From: Phytoseiulus persimilis
Lineage: Eukaryota > Arthropoda > Arachnida > Mesostigmata > Phytoseiidae
Length of the DNA stretch: 64,000 nucleotides
Direction of reading: 5' to 3'
NCBI GenBank assembly: GCA_037576195.1
Contig: CM075101.1
Span: 28,768,001 to 28,832,000 of the forward strand
Each line of letters begins with the position of its first letter. Position 1 is the first letter of the stretch. The position numbers and the translations under genes were made by a program. Below, piece by piece: positions 26,243 through 38,800 of this stretch. The notes under the pieces were generated by a model, which had not been told where the DNA came from, ran no database searches, and saw nothing but the letters and a program-made list of their open reading frames with translations.

Positions 26243-26867
26243 ATGTCATATTGTTTCGAAGGGAGCGATTCCGATGAGGCAAGAGAGCCAGTCGTTGACC
26301 AAACCAACCTTGGAATCTCGATGAGGAACCAGGCCTTAATGCTTGTAAGGAGCGCTTTCAGAGTGCCCTCTCAAAGATCTCCGCTTTATTCTCCTTCGAG
26401 CAGTGGCACAAGCGTCGATGGAGGAGACAACTTCTCGATATCTTGAAGAGCTATCATACTCATCCAGTCGAGTATCTGGGACTCAAGTGGCTCTGTACAA
26501 CAAGTAAGCAGAGCACCAGCATTGAAAACATTCCTCGAATATTGTGGAGTATCCTCGGAGCCTCCTGCTCAGTATCAAAAATATCGAAATCGGTAAGCGT
26601 ATAGAGCTGAGAAGGAGCTTCATCTCGACATCATTGGATGAGGAGGAACACGAAAAAGTTGATGCAGTGCCATCATATTTTCCGGCTCCAAATGTCATTC
26701 AAAATGTCGATTCTCCCCATGTGAAGGAGACATGCGTAACAAATGAAGTTCCTTCCGCAACAAGGAAGCTAAATCTTGCAAGCAGAAAAAGCCGGTCGCT
26801 GCTCAAAGGAAAAAGTCTCGAGAGCTTTCTTTCCAGGATCTTTAACTCCCTCACCACTCGATTGTAG
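26243..26867 (+). pseudogene. Possible frame-broken gene (three overlapping open frames)
   Basis: Three protein-like stretches follow one another in different frames. The first is 26243-26446 (ATG; begins MSYCFEGSDSDEAREP). The second, 26299-26604 with no start, contains RRQLLDILKSYHTHPVEYLG. The third is 26544-26867 (ending LESFLSRIFNSLTTRL). A GTAAGC donor-like site lies where the second frame should end, so splicing is an alternative to frameshifts for that step, but no suitable nearby acceptor was seen. I do not recognise the protein. The segment sits in AT-richer DNA than its surroundings. Confidence 0.35.
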
Positions 26868-26935
26868 TGCTCGCCACTCAATAGTTCGAGCGACGTGATC
26901 TGCGCGGTCCCACCGTGCGCATTGTGCTTTACGAA

Positions 26936-27280
26936 ATGAGAATCGCAGTCTTCTTCGCCTTGTTCGGTCTCATCACGGCCGCGCCTTTGAGATGTTCCAA
27001 GTTCTACTGTCTCTCCACGCAGCCGTGTGGAGCTCCGATACCTGAGTGCGCAAAGGGGAACGAGCGGTATGCTCGGCTCGAGCCCTGGATGAAGATGGTG
27101 CGCGAAGATTCGTTTGTGATAGGCATGGCGCCTTCAGTGTCCAGCGCAACGGATTATGTGGTCAATTTTGGACCAAGATGTTTCGTGATCTTCCGTGTTC
27201 AGACACCATATGAGGCCCTCCCCGACGATGCCTGCTTAGCGGCGAATAACGTTAGCGATGACCATTTCGCTCCTTGTTGA
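26936..27280 (+). CDS. Small secreted Cys-containing protein, 114 aa
   Basis: A single-exon ATG ORF. A short basic start and hydrophobic core (MRIAVFFALFGLITAAP) form a plausible signal peptide with cleavage near residue 17. The mature part has seven cysteines. Four are clustered at its start (RCSKFYC, QPC, PEC), followed by a mostly polar stretch and three more near the C-terminus. I do not match this spacing to a named toxin, inhibitor or protease-like family. An odd number of cysteines and the absence of introns leave open an unspliced partial model. It could be an extracellular ligand, inhibitor or cuticular component; function unknown. Confidence 0.45.
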   Translation: MRIAVFFALFGLITAAPLRCSKFYCLSTQPCGAPIPECAKGNERYARLEPWMKMVREDSFVIGMAPSVSSATDYVVNFGPRCFVIFRVQTPYEALPDDACLAANNVSDDHFAPC

Positions 27281-29724
27281 TGTGGATCTTCGAGAGAAAG
27301 ATCTTCGGGCTGTTTATCATAGCAAACGAATTCCTTGGCGTGGGGCCAGAGGGATGCAATTGGACCGGACCTGCAGTAGCGGGAAGCTGAAAGCCGGCAA
27401 GCTTGTCGCTCCTATCGCTGCGGCATGGGGAGCACGAGGTCGCCCTCGGCCGAATTCAAGTGTGCTCCCATACCCAATCCATCTCATTTATACAGCTGAT
27501 CGAACGACTTGGATAGTACTCGGAATGGATGATAACTATGAATAGAGCACCAGATCGCGAATAAAATCGAATCATCGTTGAAATCCCAAATATCATCCCA
27601 GAGTTTTCACTCTAGTTCCCTCCCCATCCAGATTTCACGGGACTACACAGAAAAATTGAGTGAGGTTCTCTCAAGTCGGGTATTCAGGAACACCGATGTT
27701 ACCCGTTCTCGTGAGCAGCAACTGTCGAAGCCTCGACGATGCAATAGAACACAGGTTCGCACACCGACGACTCATTTCTTCTTCCTCTCGCGATGGTAGC
27801 TGCTGCCCCTGCATGTGCCGCCGCTGCTACCCGCCGCGACCCAATGTCAACTCGATGTCATAAGTGCTAACGGCATACACCAGTACGGTTCCTTAAGACC
27901 CCCACGTGTTGCAACACTTTAGAGGAAGAGGACTCTTTCGGTAACACTCTTTGAGAGCTCGTGGGAGAGAACGTCAGAAACAAACACCTCATGAGGAGGC
28001 CCTGCTTGAATGGTATCGATGGAAATCAGACCATGAGCAAGCTTCGCTCATTTCCGGCGATCAGTGGGGCAAGCCCTTAGAAGCCCATCGGCACAATCGG
28101 CAGCGAATTCACAGAAACTTCGCCCAATTCCATCCAGGACGCCGCCCAATGAGAGAAGTGCTAAGAACACCGGCGAATATGCTGAGCTAACTCGTCCCTT
28201 TGTGTCTCCTCCCTAAATCGGATGCGTATCCGATAGCCCGGGAGTCTGGACCGCGGATGCCAATCGTGGTGAGCAGGCATTAACCGACGATTCCTCGCGA
28301 TCCTGCTCTGCAGCGAGTTCGGAGAAATCACGCCATTCACTATAGTCTCGAATCCTTCTGTGGCCTTGAATTCCGAGGGAGTAGCTTCTAGAACTTTACT
28401 CTCAATATAGCTTCTAGTTTCGGAGTTTGGAATCGTTAGCTTGAGTTCCCCTTTGTTTGTTTTTCGGCTGAACCTCTCAGCCAGCCCTCAGAAGTGTCCC
28501 GGATTCACCTTTCGGTATTGCTTCAGTGACACTCCCTATCGCCTCGCAAATCCCATTGCGGGCGGTGGGCTTGGGTGTTAAGATGGTTCAGATTTAATTC
28601 TGATATAAATTAAATCTTTTTTTCCTTGCTTGAGCTTGAGTTCCCCTATGCAGCACATTCCACCCCAACCGGAATGTCAACGATGATCTCAACGAAGAAT
28701 CATAAACAGCGAGGAATTCAGACTGCTGGGCCCTTGTAGTCCCTATTCGATCACCGCGAGCGACCTGACTTTGCAATGACGGAATCAGGCAACTGGGGTT
28801 CGCTTTGTGTCTCGTCGAATCATAGCACCGCCATGTGATTTGATGCTTCTCGGTTCTTCTGGGAGCTCTGCCCGCCGACTTGTCTTCATTCAACGACGCT
28901 ACCAATTGGATCTCCAGAGCAGGCCTGCTGATGGATCCTTTCGAAGCACAATAAATTGAACTGTGTCTCGTCGAAAACCGACACCTGCGAGCAATTGCCT
29001 GAATTAGCTATCCACCTTCTGGGGCCAAGAACACTCTGCTAAGTTTGGGATGAAACTTCAGATGGCTGGCGTCGCCATGCGATCGATCCAGGACAGCCCA
29101 AGGAGGAAAGTAACCATGCGTCACGGAGCTGTCGTTTCCAACCCACATGGCTTCGATATCTATACAATATAGCGAAGGCGTCTCCATTCAAGACGCGTGA
29201 AGGTAGCGAGAGTATCTAGGGAAACTGGGTTCCTTAGAATCAGAAATATAGGATCACTGTTCAGGAGGAATCCCACATTCCGATGGATAGCCCCGAAATC
29301 TTAAAGGCCGACCGGTGATCACAGCCCGCCTGTCGATGCAACTACCACAACACAAACAAGAACAAATACGTCAGAGCTCGCTTCTCAAACTGATGTTGTG
29401 ACCGGTCTGTTCGAGAGCGAGAATCCCGACTCAGAAGAATCGAGATTCTTGATCAACCGCTTGAAACGGGAGCTCGATTCGGTTGAGCTCTGAAGTCGTG
29501 CTCTCCTGGAGATTAGATACAAAGGGAGGTAACATTGTTCGGTGCTCACATCATCAAACTTCCTGCTCGGCCTCAAGAACCGGCCGAACCAACCGGATTC
29601 GATCAAGTCCTATTCCAGGTGAGATCCGAAGATATTCGCGAAACTCACTGCCTCTCCGGGCCAGCTCAAAGGTCATGCTCCTCTGCAACTTTATTGGGAA
29701 TCCCTCGCTGTTCTAGGGATAGGA
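27281..29724. other. Intergenic, weak ORFs only
   Basis: Contains two unsupported plus-strand ORFs (27258-27545, overlapping the end of the secreted ORF, and 27951-28190). No domain was recognised in either. The last few hundred bases presumably carry the TAF11 promoter; no TATA element is evident. Confidence 0.4.
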
Positions 29725-30604
29725 ATGGAGACAGAAGAACCGGGAACTCCAACGGGAGTGCCGGGGAGTGACGACATTGCTGAAGACGACAGTCGCGAAG
29801 TTCCTCAAGTCACTAGCGAGCCCGATGTAGAGAACCGACCGCAACAGAAAGACAGCGCCGAAGTCGGGGATATCATCACGCCAGATTCGCCTGCCCACAA
29901 CTCACAACCCGACGAGGTATGTATGGACTGCCATAGGGCATGAATGGGAATCCAAAGATTGCCATTCATTGTCTCAGGCTTCTGGAATACTGCTTGAAAG
30001 ATGTGTCGCTGCCTTACGTCATAATCGCAAGTGCACCCTACGACTGATTCAATAATTCCGTTCCTATCAGCCTGAGGATGAGCCGCAGCCCTCAACAAGT
30101 GCTGTACCGCCACAACCTCCGAAAACTAGAGAAGAGATAGAACAAGAAGAGCGAGAAAAGATGAGAGTTCTGGTGTCTTCCTTCTCAGAGGACCAGCTCA
30201 ATCGCTACGAGATGTATAGACGGTATGTGTGGTAACCTCGGAGACGTTCGCAGGACACAGATCAACCTATTTTAGAGGAGCTCCTCGCGTTTGCATGCGA
30301 GTTAACCTAACACGACGCTTTTTCCCTGATTTTTAGAGCTGCGTTCCCCAAAGCTGCGATCAAACGCCTAGTGCAATCGATTGCCGGCTGCTCGGTCTCG
30401 CAAAACGTGGTCATTGCGATTTCGGGAATCGCGAAAGTGTTTGTGGGGGAAGTCGTTGAAAAAGCCTTGGATTGTATGGAGCATACTGAAGAAGGCGATC
30501 TCACCGGCCCGATTGAACCGAAACACATCAGGGAAGCCGTAAGGCGGCTACGAACAGCTCAGAACATGCCGAAACGAGTGCGTCCGCATCCCTACTTCCG
30601 TTGA
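29725..30604 (+). CDS. Taf11: TFIID subunit 11 (TAF11), 3 exons, 203 aa
   Basis: Exons 29725-29916, 30071-30222 and 30337-30604, with introns of 154 and 114 bp and phases 0 and 2. The N-terminal 80 residues are acidic, Pro- and Ser-rich. The conserved block then begins [20 protein letters not shown] and runs through [33 protein letters not shown] and [10 protein letters not shown], the TAF11 histone fold that pairs with TAF13 inside TFIID. The protein ends shortly after the fold, as in other animals, and its length is close to the human and fly proteins. It acts in the nucleus in RNA polymerase II pre-initiation. The identification rests on near-verbatim conservation in the fold. The start is the first ATG before the donor; the conserved domain does not depend on it. 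Confidence 0.96.
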
Positions 30605-30788
30605 AATTGCACAATCTATTAAACATGTGTATACTATTTTCATGGTATCTAATGATTGCTGCCTGGAGATTCCCCCGATCGAGAAGAGTGCAAGGCAGCG
30701 GTGGTGTGTTGTACATCTGTATTTTTGGAGTGAGCATGGGCTGTACGTATGATAGGTATTGAATACAACGTTTGTGGACGTGAGCAGC

Positions 30789-30794
30789 AATAAA
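30789..30794 (+). promoter_or_regulatory. Candidate poly(A) signal for TAF11
   Basis: AATAAA 185 nt after the TAF11 stop, followed by a second A-rich ATAAG stretch. Confidence 0.5.
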
Positions 30795-32545
30795 AATAAG
30801 CCTGTGTCGAAATCCTCCCTTTGCCACTTACACTAACGGTATCGATTTCCTCGCCTAGGATGCGTGGATCCCCATGCTGGAGAGTGAATATCCTTCCTGA
30901 CTCGGAATAACGACGTCTTAGATATCTGCATCGCATTCCTCCCCGAAAAATAATGGATTGAGGGTTCCTCAAAGCGGCGCAGTTCCATGCGGTGCGCTTC
31001 TCACTAACGCAGCGGTCCCCAACTGTCTCGATCCACGCCACCTCTGGCTCGCCTAGAGAACAGTTCTGCCTCCTCACTCGCAAATATTGTTCCTGTCCTG
31101 AGAATCGCCGCAACAGCTTTGAGACCCGCTATCGGGCATTTGCTTCATCAGAGCTTTTCTGGGACTCTGTGCTCGATAATCTTGTGCTTTACTCGGAAGA
31201 TCATGATACCAATGCGCGAGCTTCCGACATCTGTGGATCAGGTCTTTGAGATTGATTTCCAACGGAGTCAAGTTGACACGGAGTGAAGTGGCCCCTTGCA
31301 CTTCATTTCGAGCCTTCGTTCCAATGCCCACCATTGACGGGAACCAAGCTTCACAGATATGCGATGAATGGGTGTACGAATAACCGCCTCTGAAAGCGTC
31401 GGATCGAGACTCAGAAACTGAACGACTCCATTCTGGCACATTTGGCTCTCAGAGCCGAGTGCTCGCTTCCTATCATTGCTCAGAGTCTTCTTGCGGATGA
31501 CGGACAGGTTTCTATGCAGCAGGCCTCTCCGTGGTGTTGAGAGGGTAAGTTTGGAGCTCAAACATCGAGTCGCATCAAAGTCTGAATTTGGTTGGAATCT
31601 GTTTGTATTATTGTGGAACCTTTTCCCGCTCTGCATGCTGGGATCCGCGATGAACTCCAGTTATCCCTGTGACAACAGGACTCGGGGAGGAGAACGTTCG
31701 AAACTGGAGGCAGACGCTGCAACGAAAACAGAAGAGAGATTTCTGGAAATAATGCGGGGGGATTGTGCCGGGCATCGATTGTAGGAGCTGTTCTCGAATT
31801 CCGGGCGGGGAGTCGAACTTGGAGCAGGATTCAAGGAGGAGGCGGCCTCATGATTCAAAAATTCTGTTCCGCTTTTCATCTGAATACTCGAAACACTGAC
31901 ACGGGAGAAACTCACCAAGGCTCGAGCCTCCTCGCTACTCGTGAGCGAGTCTTCCAGATGATCCTTCTTGAGTGCGAGTGTCTTTTTCAGCCTGAAACAC
32001 CAGTTTCCGATCTCTCACGCCCCGATCCTGCTTTCCTTGATCAGCAAATTGACGGTTCGCAGACGAGAAATCGGTCAGGGAAGACATCATGCGCTTTCTC
32101 AGGCTTCCGAAAGTGGTCCTGTCAAAGTGAGCTGAATCTGCGTCTCTTGAGCGATCAAATGTTGTTTATGGACATGGGGATCCTCATCCCGAGTTCGAAC
32201 AGTTTTCCTTTTCCCTACAACTCGTTGTTCGCATCACAAGGCGACTAGACGACCATTTCGGTAAGTGTGCACTATCTTGCTTCAACCGGGAGGGTCTTCC
32301 GACCTCTCAACCGTGGAGGGAATCGACAGCGACGACTTCCGTGCCGCACGGATTCGGGCGTATTCTGAGCTTGCCGGAAATCATGCCATTGATGACTGGT
32401 CAGACCGATGGAATTCACGACTTTTTCTCTTCGTGGAATTTCAAGACAGGCAACGAACTCCACAAATCAGCAAAGTGCAGTTCTTTCAGGTTATACGATG
32501 TTTGTCTCTCGATCGCTCGTTCAGCTCGTTGCACTCCAATCAGCG
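30795..32545. other. Intergenic between convergent genes
   Basis: TAF11 (plus) and the cold-shock-like gene A (minus) converge here. Several medium ORFs occur on both strands (for example 31763-32248), with no recognisable domain or matching exon chain. Confidence 0.4.
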
Positions 32546-33590
32546 CTAAAGAATGTATCCATGAGCGCAACACAATGAAAATTGAGCACAGGGATTCTGA
32601 TATGATGTTTGGTGAATCACAGGAGTAAAATTTAACTCGTTGTAGAAAGCAGCGAGAGCCGCCTGTGAAGGTTCACAGAATCCGGCAAGTGAGCTTCCAG
32701 CCGTCGGCATCCCGTCAAGGGCCCGAGATCTGAACATTCCTCGTGCCCTTGGTGCTTGCGATGATTGCATCATGGCTCGTAGGGAAAGATCGTATTTTTC
32801 GTAGTGGGAGTCGATTCGAGAACATAGCCTCGATCGGTTCGCATCATCACGGTATCGGCTTCCTCCGTCAACACTCTTGCTGCGATGATGAGCTTCAACA
32901 CCGGAGTGCCAAGCATATTCAGGAATCGAATCGGGAGAAGACGGTGTCTCCTCATCGGACCTTCCATTCCGGCTTTCACATGATCTCAGATCAGATTCTG
33001 ACTCCACGTCAGAACGTCTCAAGCCCTGTTTCAGGGATACTCGAGGTGGTCTTCTCATCAAGCATACGATATCAGCTAAAATCATTCTATTTTCTTTCGC
33101 CGCGAGCAGCATCTCGCTCCACGGTATCCGAACCGTGCAGAAGTCTCCAGGGCGAGGAGGTCTCACGAGTTTAAGCTCATTGTACGAATCTGCTGAAACC
33201 TTTACTGGGGTCAGCGTGGGGTCGAGACACACTATAAATCCGTGTCCAGGGAGTCGAGCTTGCGGTGCTCTCACAACGGAGGCTTGATATTCAGCCACGA
33301 GCATTGGCTTTACCTGTAATCAGCTCCGAGTGATGAGTTTCCTTCGATTGCATCCATTGATATTCTCAACACTTGGTCCTAGTGTTCACCTTATTTGCTC
33401 GGGAGAGCTCAATGGAGAAGTCCATCAGCATCCCTGGGCTTAGGTATGCTCTATCGTCCGGTGACAAGTCTACGTCCGTGTAGAAGAAAGGGAGCTGTCG
33501 GCCCCGTAGTCTCGGAGGCGTGAGGACGCGGATCAAACCATGACGAGGATTGTGGCTCGAGAAAACTTCACTAATCATTCCTGACGCCAT
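32546..33590 (-). CDS. Cold-shock-domain-like protein, copy A, about 322 aa
   Basis: Coding exons 33590-33390 and 33313-32546 (76-bp intron, phase 0). The first carries an UNR/CSDE1-type cold-shock-like fold. SGMISEVF is strand 1, RGRQLPFFYTDV corresponds to RNP2, and LSPGMLMDFSIE is the closing strand. The second exon opens with EYQASVVRAP, possibly a second OB-like unit, then becomes Ser/Arg-rich. ATG 33590 is the first in this exon, but copy B has an extra tiny first exon. A matching donor (GTGAGT at 33784-33779 on the coding strand) right after an ATG suggests copy A may have one too. CSD proteins of this type bind single-stranded RNA; here the canonical aromatic RNP1 is poorly kept, so RNA binding is uncertain. 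It is a tandem paralogue of the gene at 34572-35837. Confidence 0.7.
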
Positions 33591-33784
33591 CTCGGTCTCC
33601 GCGGTCCGGGTTTCGCAACGCTAGAGTGACTCTATCTTCATAAGATTCGCTGCGGAGAGATCGGGTCGAGTGAGTACTATCCGGAGTGAGGATGGTCCAG
33701 TGCTTGACCGAGGAGCTCCCATGTTGCGGGAAATGAGGGATGAACCTCTTTTCCAAAAACCTCAACGCAATGTTTGAGACTCAC

Positions 33785-34571
33785 CATCGAATCCGCAGTT
33801 CGAGCTCTCCAGCTCCCAAAATATTTTGATTGGGTGTTGCTAGCACCAGGGTGTCGGGGTGGACGTTCCGTAATTCACCGACCTGCACGTTCCGGTCGTT
33901 TCCGATGCACGTCTCTCCCCTAATTCAACCTTCATTCCGGGGCAAGATGCTCTCGATGACTCATAAGTGTTCTCCTTCACTAGCGAGCTAGCCTGTCAGC
34001 CCCTCCGTCAACAATATCAACGCTGAACTTTCGATCCATGCGGTCACATCGCTCTCAACTGGAACACTTTTTTTAGACAGTTCACCGCAACCTATCTATA
34101 GAAGACGCATCGAGAGTTCGGCGGCGATTGCTCCCTGCTGATTCCCGCTGCAGTTGAAACGGATGAGGGAAAATAAGCTGGAGCAATCCATTTCTTCGAG
34201 CGGGAACAAGAATGAGATCGTGCGAGTTTCTCCCTCCGTTTGAGTCTTTATTCGGGTTCAGAGAGCACCACGCAAGTGATATAGTCATGCTCGAATTTCG
34301 TGGAGCCAATCGAACCTGGAGCTTCCGTCAAAAGTCTGAAGCTGACGTCGACGGCACCTGTTCTAAAAGGAAGGACCAGCTCCGGAGGTGACCGGCGAGC
34401 TCTCGTCGAAAAGTGAGACAATCTCTCCAGTCATTATGCGTTCGGAAACAGTCATGTTTCTACTACTACTTATCGAAAACAACGATTCGCTTGCTAAATG
34501 TCCTGCTTTGGTCTCGGATGACATCGCTAAAAAATTGAACGAGCCGCAACAATTGGCTCGCGTATGAACTT
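33785..34571. other. Spacer between the two cold-shock-like copies
   Basis: About 790 bp, probably holding the 3' end of copy B and the promoter of copy A. An ORF on the minus strand at 34082-34309 has no motif. Nothing else recognised. Confidence 0.4.
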
Positions 34572-35837
34572 TCAACAACCACCCACGTTGGGCCACGATC
34601 GAGCTTCTACATCCATGGGATAACATGACATACAACCTGATGGAATCATAGAGTACTTCTGCCGCATTATCAGGCAGCCTGGGCATGCGCAAGGCGCACT
34701 GAAGTTGGGGAAGGCGAACGGCGCAACTGACGGAGCCACAAAGCTCAGATCCTGGCAGCAAGGTGCTGAGCAGTAACGATGATCCTGTTTCAATCCGTTG
34801 CAGCGGTAGTCCGCTTCGTATGGGTTGAGCAACTCTGGGGCGGTTTCCACGGCAGGGCGGGCCCTATATGGCGGCTCCCTGACTTTCTTTGCAGGGCTGC
34901 CCCCCACTGGAAGATCGTGTTTGAGCTTCCCAGGTGGGGAGTGTTCGCTCGATGCTTCTCGGAGGGCTTCTTCTGTTTCCATATCCATTCCTTCGTGGGC
35001 GGAGCCGAGTGGTATCCTGAGACGACACGCGGAAACGATATCGCCCACGAGGGTTCTCTTTTCTCTGGTCGCGTTGACCATTTCTTTCCAGGTCAGCTGG
35101 ATCACGCAAGGATCTCCCAACGATAAATGCTTGTCGGTTTTCAGCGCCAAATAAGAACTTGGAGTTATCTTCACTGGCTCCAGAGTTAGGTCGATTGCTA
35201 CTCGCAGGAGCTTGCCCGTCTCACCGGGAGCTCGCACGACCGCGGCCTGGTAGTATGACGGAGTCAACGGCGAGAGCTGCGGAGGTTCGAGGTTGAGCTC
35301 AAAAAATCGAAGATGGGCAATACTTTCTGAGATTTCAGGACGCAGATATTCTCGTTAGATCCTTGGATATCCACATTCAAGCCGATATCATACCTCGAGA
35401 GCTTTGTAGGGTACCGGGCTCTTCATATTGTCCAGAGGTTTATCTATGAGCTTGAATTCCAACTGCATGCCTACGCGTAGATGTTCTCGCTCACTTTCAG
35501 GAACCTTCACGTCGGAGCAGAAGAACGACGTTTCCCGACCGCGCAACTCGAGAGGAGTGAGTAGCAGCAAAAATCCATAGGCGTCAGCTTTGTTCAGAAA
35601 AACCTTCTTGATGATCCCTGTGCTCTTCAAATGCTTACCCTCTCCGATAGCCTTAAATGAACCCAAGGGTCACGGTGCTGCTCGACCAAAATGATTGTTG
35701 CTTACAGATGAGGTTCGCATCCCGGAGCAATATCAATCTGCTAGCCACTTGAACGAACGATGAGCTCCTTCCCTAACCGGCATTGGACGCTAAAATTCGA
35801 GACTCACCTTGGCTTCCAAGAGATTCGGGGTATACAT
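34572..35837 (-). CDS. Cold-shock-domain-like protein, copy B, about 330 aa
   Basis: Exons 35837-35808 (10 codons, MYTPNLLEAK), 35651-35394 and 35276-34572, all phase 0. Residues about 19-80 fit an UNR/CSDE1-like cold-shock fold: STGIIKKVF, AYGFLLLL, RGRETSFFCSDV and LRVGMQLEFKLI. The second large exon begins LSPLTPSYYQAAVVRAP, aligning with copy A (SYYQAAVVRAP against AEYQASVVRAP), and continues EPVKITPSSYLAL and a basic TREKR segment. The C-terminal 90 residues are Cys-rich (APCCQD, CACPGC, GCMSCYP), unlike copy A, and could bind metal or be divergent sequence. Introns are 156 and 117 bp. Same strand, same order and the same intron phase as copy A show a tandem duplication. No close named family recognised; the CSD reading is from pattern only. 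Confidence 0.72.
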
Positions 35838-38800
35838 TGCTGATATTTGTTTTCTCAACCGTGCTCGCTTGAAGCGCGCTTCAAACAAGCGGTTCCAGCG
35901 GCGGATCGCTGTGCCGAAACTTCGATGAAAACATAGGATGTGGCAGCGACGTGCAATGCTCTTGGCATGATGACAAGCTTCCGGGTGAACCAGATCTCCA
36001 GCTGGAGCCCGCCGCGGTAATCCTCTCTTCTGGAGCTTCCCCAGAGTGCAGAGCTGGAAGAAGGTTAAATCAAGAAGATATGGAACGCACAAGATGTTCG
36101 CGTTGGGATACAAGAGGGAAGTGAGGCGCTTTCCTGCTGGCAACTCGACTTGTCTCTTCTTCGTATGATTCGCAGCCAACGAAAATCATGAACTGCTGGA
36201 GGGAAACCCGTGGAGCTGCATCTACGCATCTTCTTCTCAGAGTCAAAGTATGTGTGCTATGCAATCTGTTTCCCGGGGGCGGGTGAAGATATTTTTCTTC
36301 GAAACTCTCATTCATGCAAACGACTCCAGGGTGAACTTGCACCTTGACAGTGAGAGTTGGTCGATGATATTGAGGAGTTTTGACTCTCTTCGTGGAGGCC
36401 ACCTCATGTCCTGGTAACCGAGACCGTTCAAGGAAGTTTGCAGCTTCCCTCCATCAATTCCAGCTTCCCCGGGCTCCGGGTATAGGTTGTTCGGGCTTAC
36501 CATTTGGCCCGCTCGAAGGGGCGAGCTATTGATTGGAAGCCTGACTGGAAGCTTTCTTTGGACGCCCCGACGTTTTTCCATGATATTGACTTCGAATGGC
36601 GGTTCCGAACGGAGTGGACTAGGAGCGCTCAGGTATGCTGTCCCACGCGGAGTTCCCCGGGGAATCGGAGACTGCCGAGGTTGTTGTTTGATAGCAACAA
36701 CTTGTAGCAAATATCGACTCGGACTCCCTGGCCGATAGCTCCTGCTGGTTAGCTCAGGAGCAAGCTCCCTAGCGGACCTGGGGTGCGGATATATGAGCGA
36801 CATGCACCCCCCATGAAAGAAGTCCGAGCTCTTACTATACTTTGTGACAATAGAGTCCCAGGGAGTACATAGTTCGCTCTAGTGTAAAATACGTTCCCAT
36901 CGGCTGTCCGGAGAAGCCTTCCATTTCCGTACGGAACTTCCAAGCGAATGTCCAGAGGTGCCGAATACACCGCTGAGGGTTCTCTGTGAGACACGGAGTT
37001 TTCTCACATTTTCCCCTCGTCAAAACTGGTCTTTCGAGGACGGTCTGTGTTCCGCTCGATGACGGTCCGCGTTGCGGCCGGATGTAGGGGCTATGAGGAA
37101 TCCCGCCGGTGGTGTGAAATGTTATATCGCCGTATGTTTCACTTATCGAATCGCACATCAGGTGGACAGTCGACTCGTACTTGTTGCTGTCTCTTAGCCC
37201 CCACCAAGCCCGGGGGCCAGCGGGTCGACGTGAGGCATTGCAGAAAGATGCCAAGGGCTCGAATAGTCTGAAGCCCATGTGCTGCTTGTCGAAAGCGAGC
37301 GGGCTCGCGTGAAATGAAACTCCAGCCATGGTCCCTGGTTTTTCGAAACGACGTCTCGGTTTATCTTCATCGGGCCTTCGCCGGGAGCCTGAATGGAAGG
37401 GGCCTGCTCTGACGAGACCACAGCATGGTCGAAATGGAATCCGGTCGCAACTTGGAACGCTATCGACAGTCTGGGTTGACGCAAGAATCCTGCAGAGACG
37501 CAGGCGTCGGAACCAAGTGTGATAACCAGGAGTCGAGCTGAGAAGACTCTTCCACGGGGATATCCATCATTCGGCCTGGAACCGCTTTCGGGGAGTTTCG
37601 GCGCAACTTATGTTCATCCCAGGTTGTGTTACTGCGGTCGAGGCCCGTGAGCGAATGCCAACTTTTGCCTCATGCTAGCATCCGGCTTTCGGCCAGCGTC
37701 TATTGGGTTTCGGGAGATTCGGGTCGGGGATTTTCGAGCCCGATTCCCTTCAGGCCGTGACTTTGTCAAGTCTTGTAATCTCTCCAGAAATCCAAGAGTG
37801 GCCGATAGGGAGTTTCGAGGCGGTCTTTTTTTCTTTTGGAGTGGATGTGATGAAAATGCGGGCAGGAGTTGCTTTCAAGTAGACCCATTTTTTTCGGGGT
37901 CCTCCTGAAACTGATCAGGGAGACGTCGAATTTTATCGGATCGGACACACCGGTATCGTATACAACGCGCGAGAAAAAAGCCGGCTAGTGGCGAAAAAAA
38001 AAGGCAAGTGAACGTACCCACCCCTTGTCTAAGGCTCTGCCACCTGGTCAATCTCGTATCCCTCGATTTTTTTCTCGAAACTCCTCAACTAGGCGGGTTC
38101 GAAGGTACCTACTTCGGTGAAAATGACTCGAAAGTGGCAGAATCATCCGAACATTGAATTGCTGAATCGATCCGACAGTTTTCTATTATCACCGCAAATC
38201 ACCCTCATGCACTCTTTCGCTCTCGATTCCTCAAAGTACACACCTGATACCATTCACATTCTTGATACGAGTGCGTGCCATTTTCCGTGGAGTCGAGACT
38301 CCAATCGGGTCCCTGACTAGTGATCGGCTTCCTATTGCGCATCGAACGCGACCCCCGAGTCCGATCCGATAGAATTCGACGTAACCCTGATCACTGTCGA
38401 GGGGCCCTCAAAAAAAGGATCATTCGGAACCATATCCTTGCCTCAATTCTCATCATATCCACTCCAGCAATGTCCGCAATGACCGCCTGAGATGGTCCAT
38501 CGACCACTCGATGATTTTCGAGGAAAAAAAAACTAGAATCGACAAAGTCACGGCGAAAACGGAGTCGGGCTCGAAAATTCCCAACTTATAAACGCCCCCG
38601 CGTACATCGGTTCCACCCTTCGCGCTAGAACCCCAATATTTTCTGCTTGGATCCGTTGTCGTCGGATCGTCCGAGCCGCGCCGCCGAGCACAGTGAAGTA
38701 GAAAGTAGAACATGCCCGTTGTAAAGTGTGCTCTGCTCATTCTTTGGGATCGATCCGGCCAAATTTCTGGAGACAGGCTCTCTTTTCGGCGTACTTTGAA

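Noticed and set aside
32743..33174. 143-codon plus-strand ORF
   Set aside because: Antisense to the second exon of cold-shock-like copy A, and without any motif.
36749..36994. Possible third cold-shock-like copy (minus strand, GRLLRTADGNVFYTRANYVL)
   Set aside because: Pattern vaguely like a cold-shock strand order, but I could not find the matching first exon, the VVRAP block or consistent splice sites.
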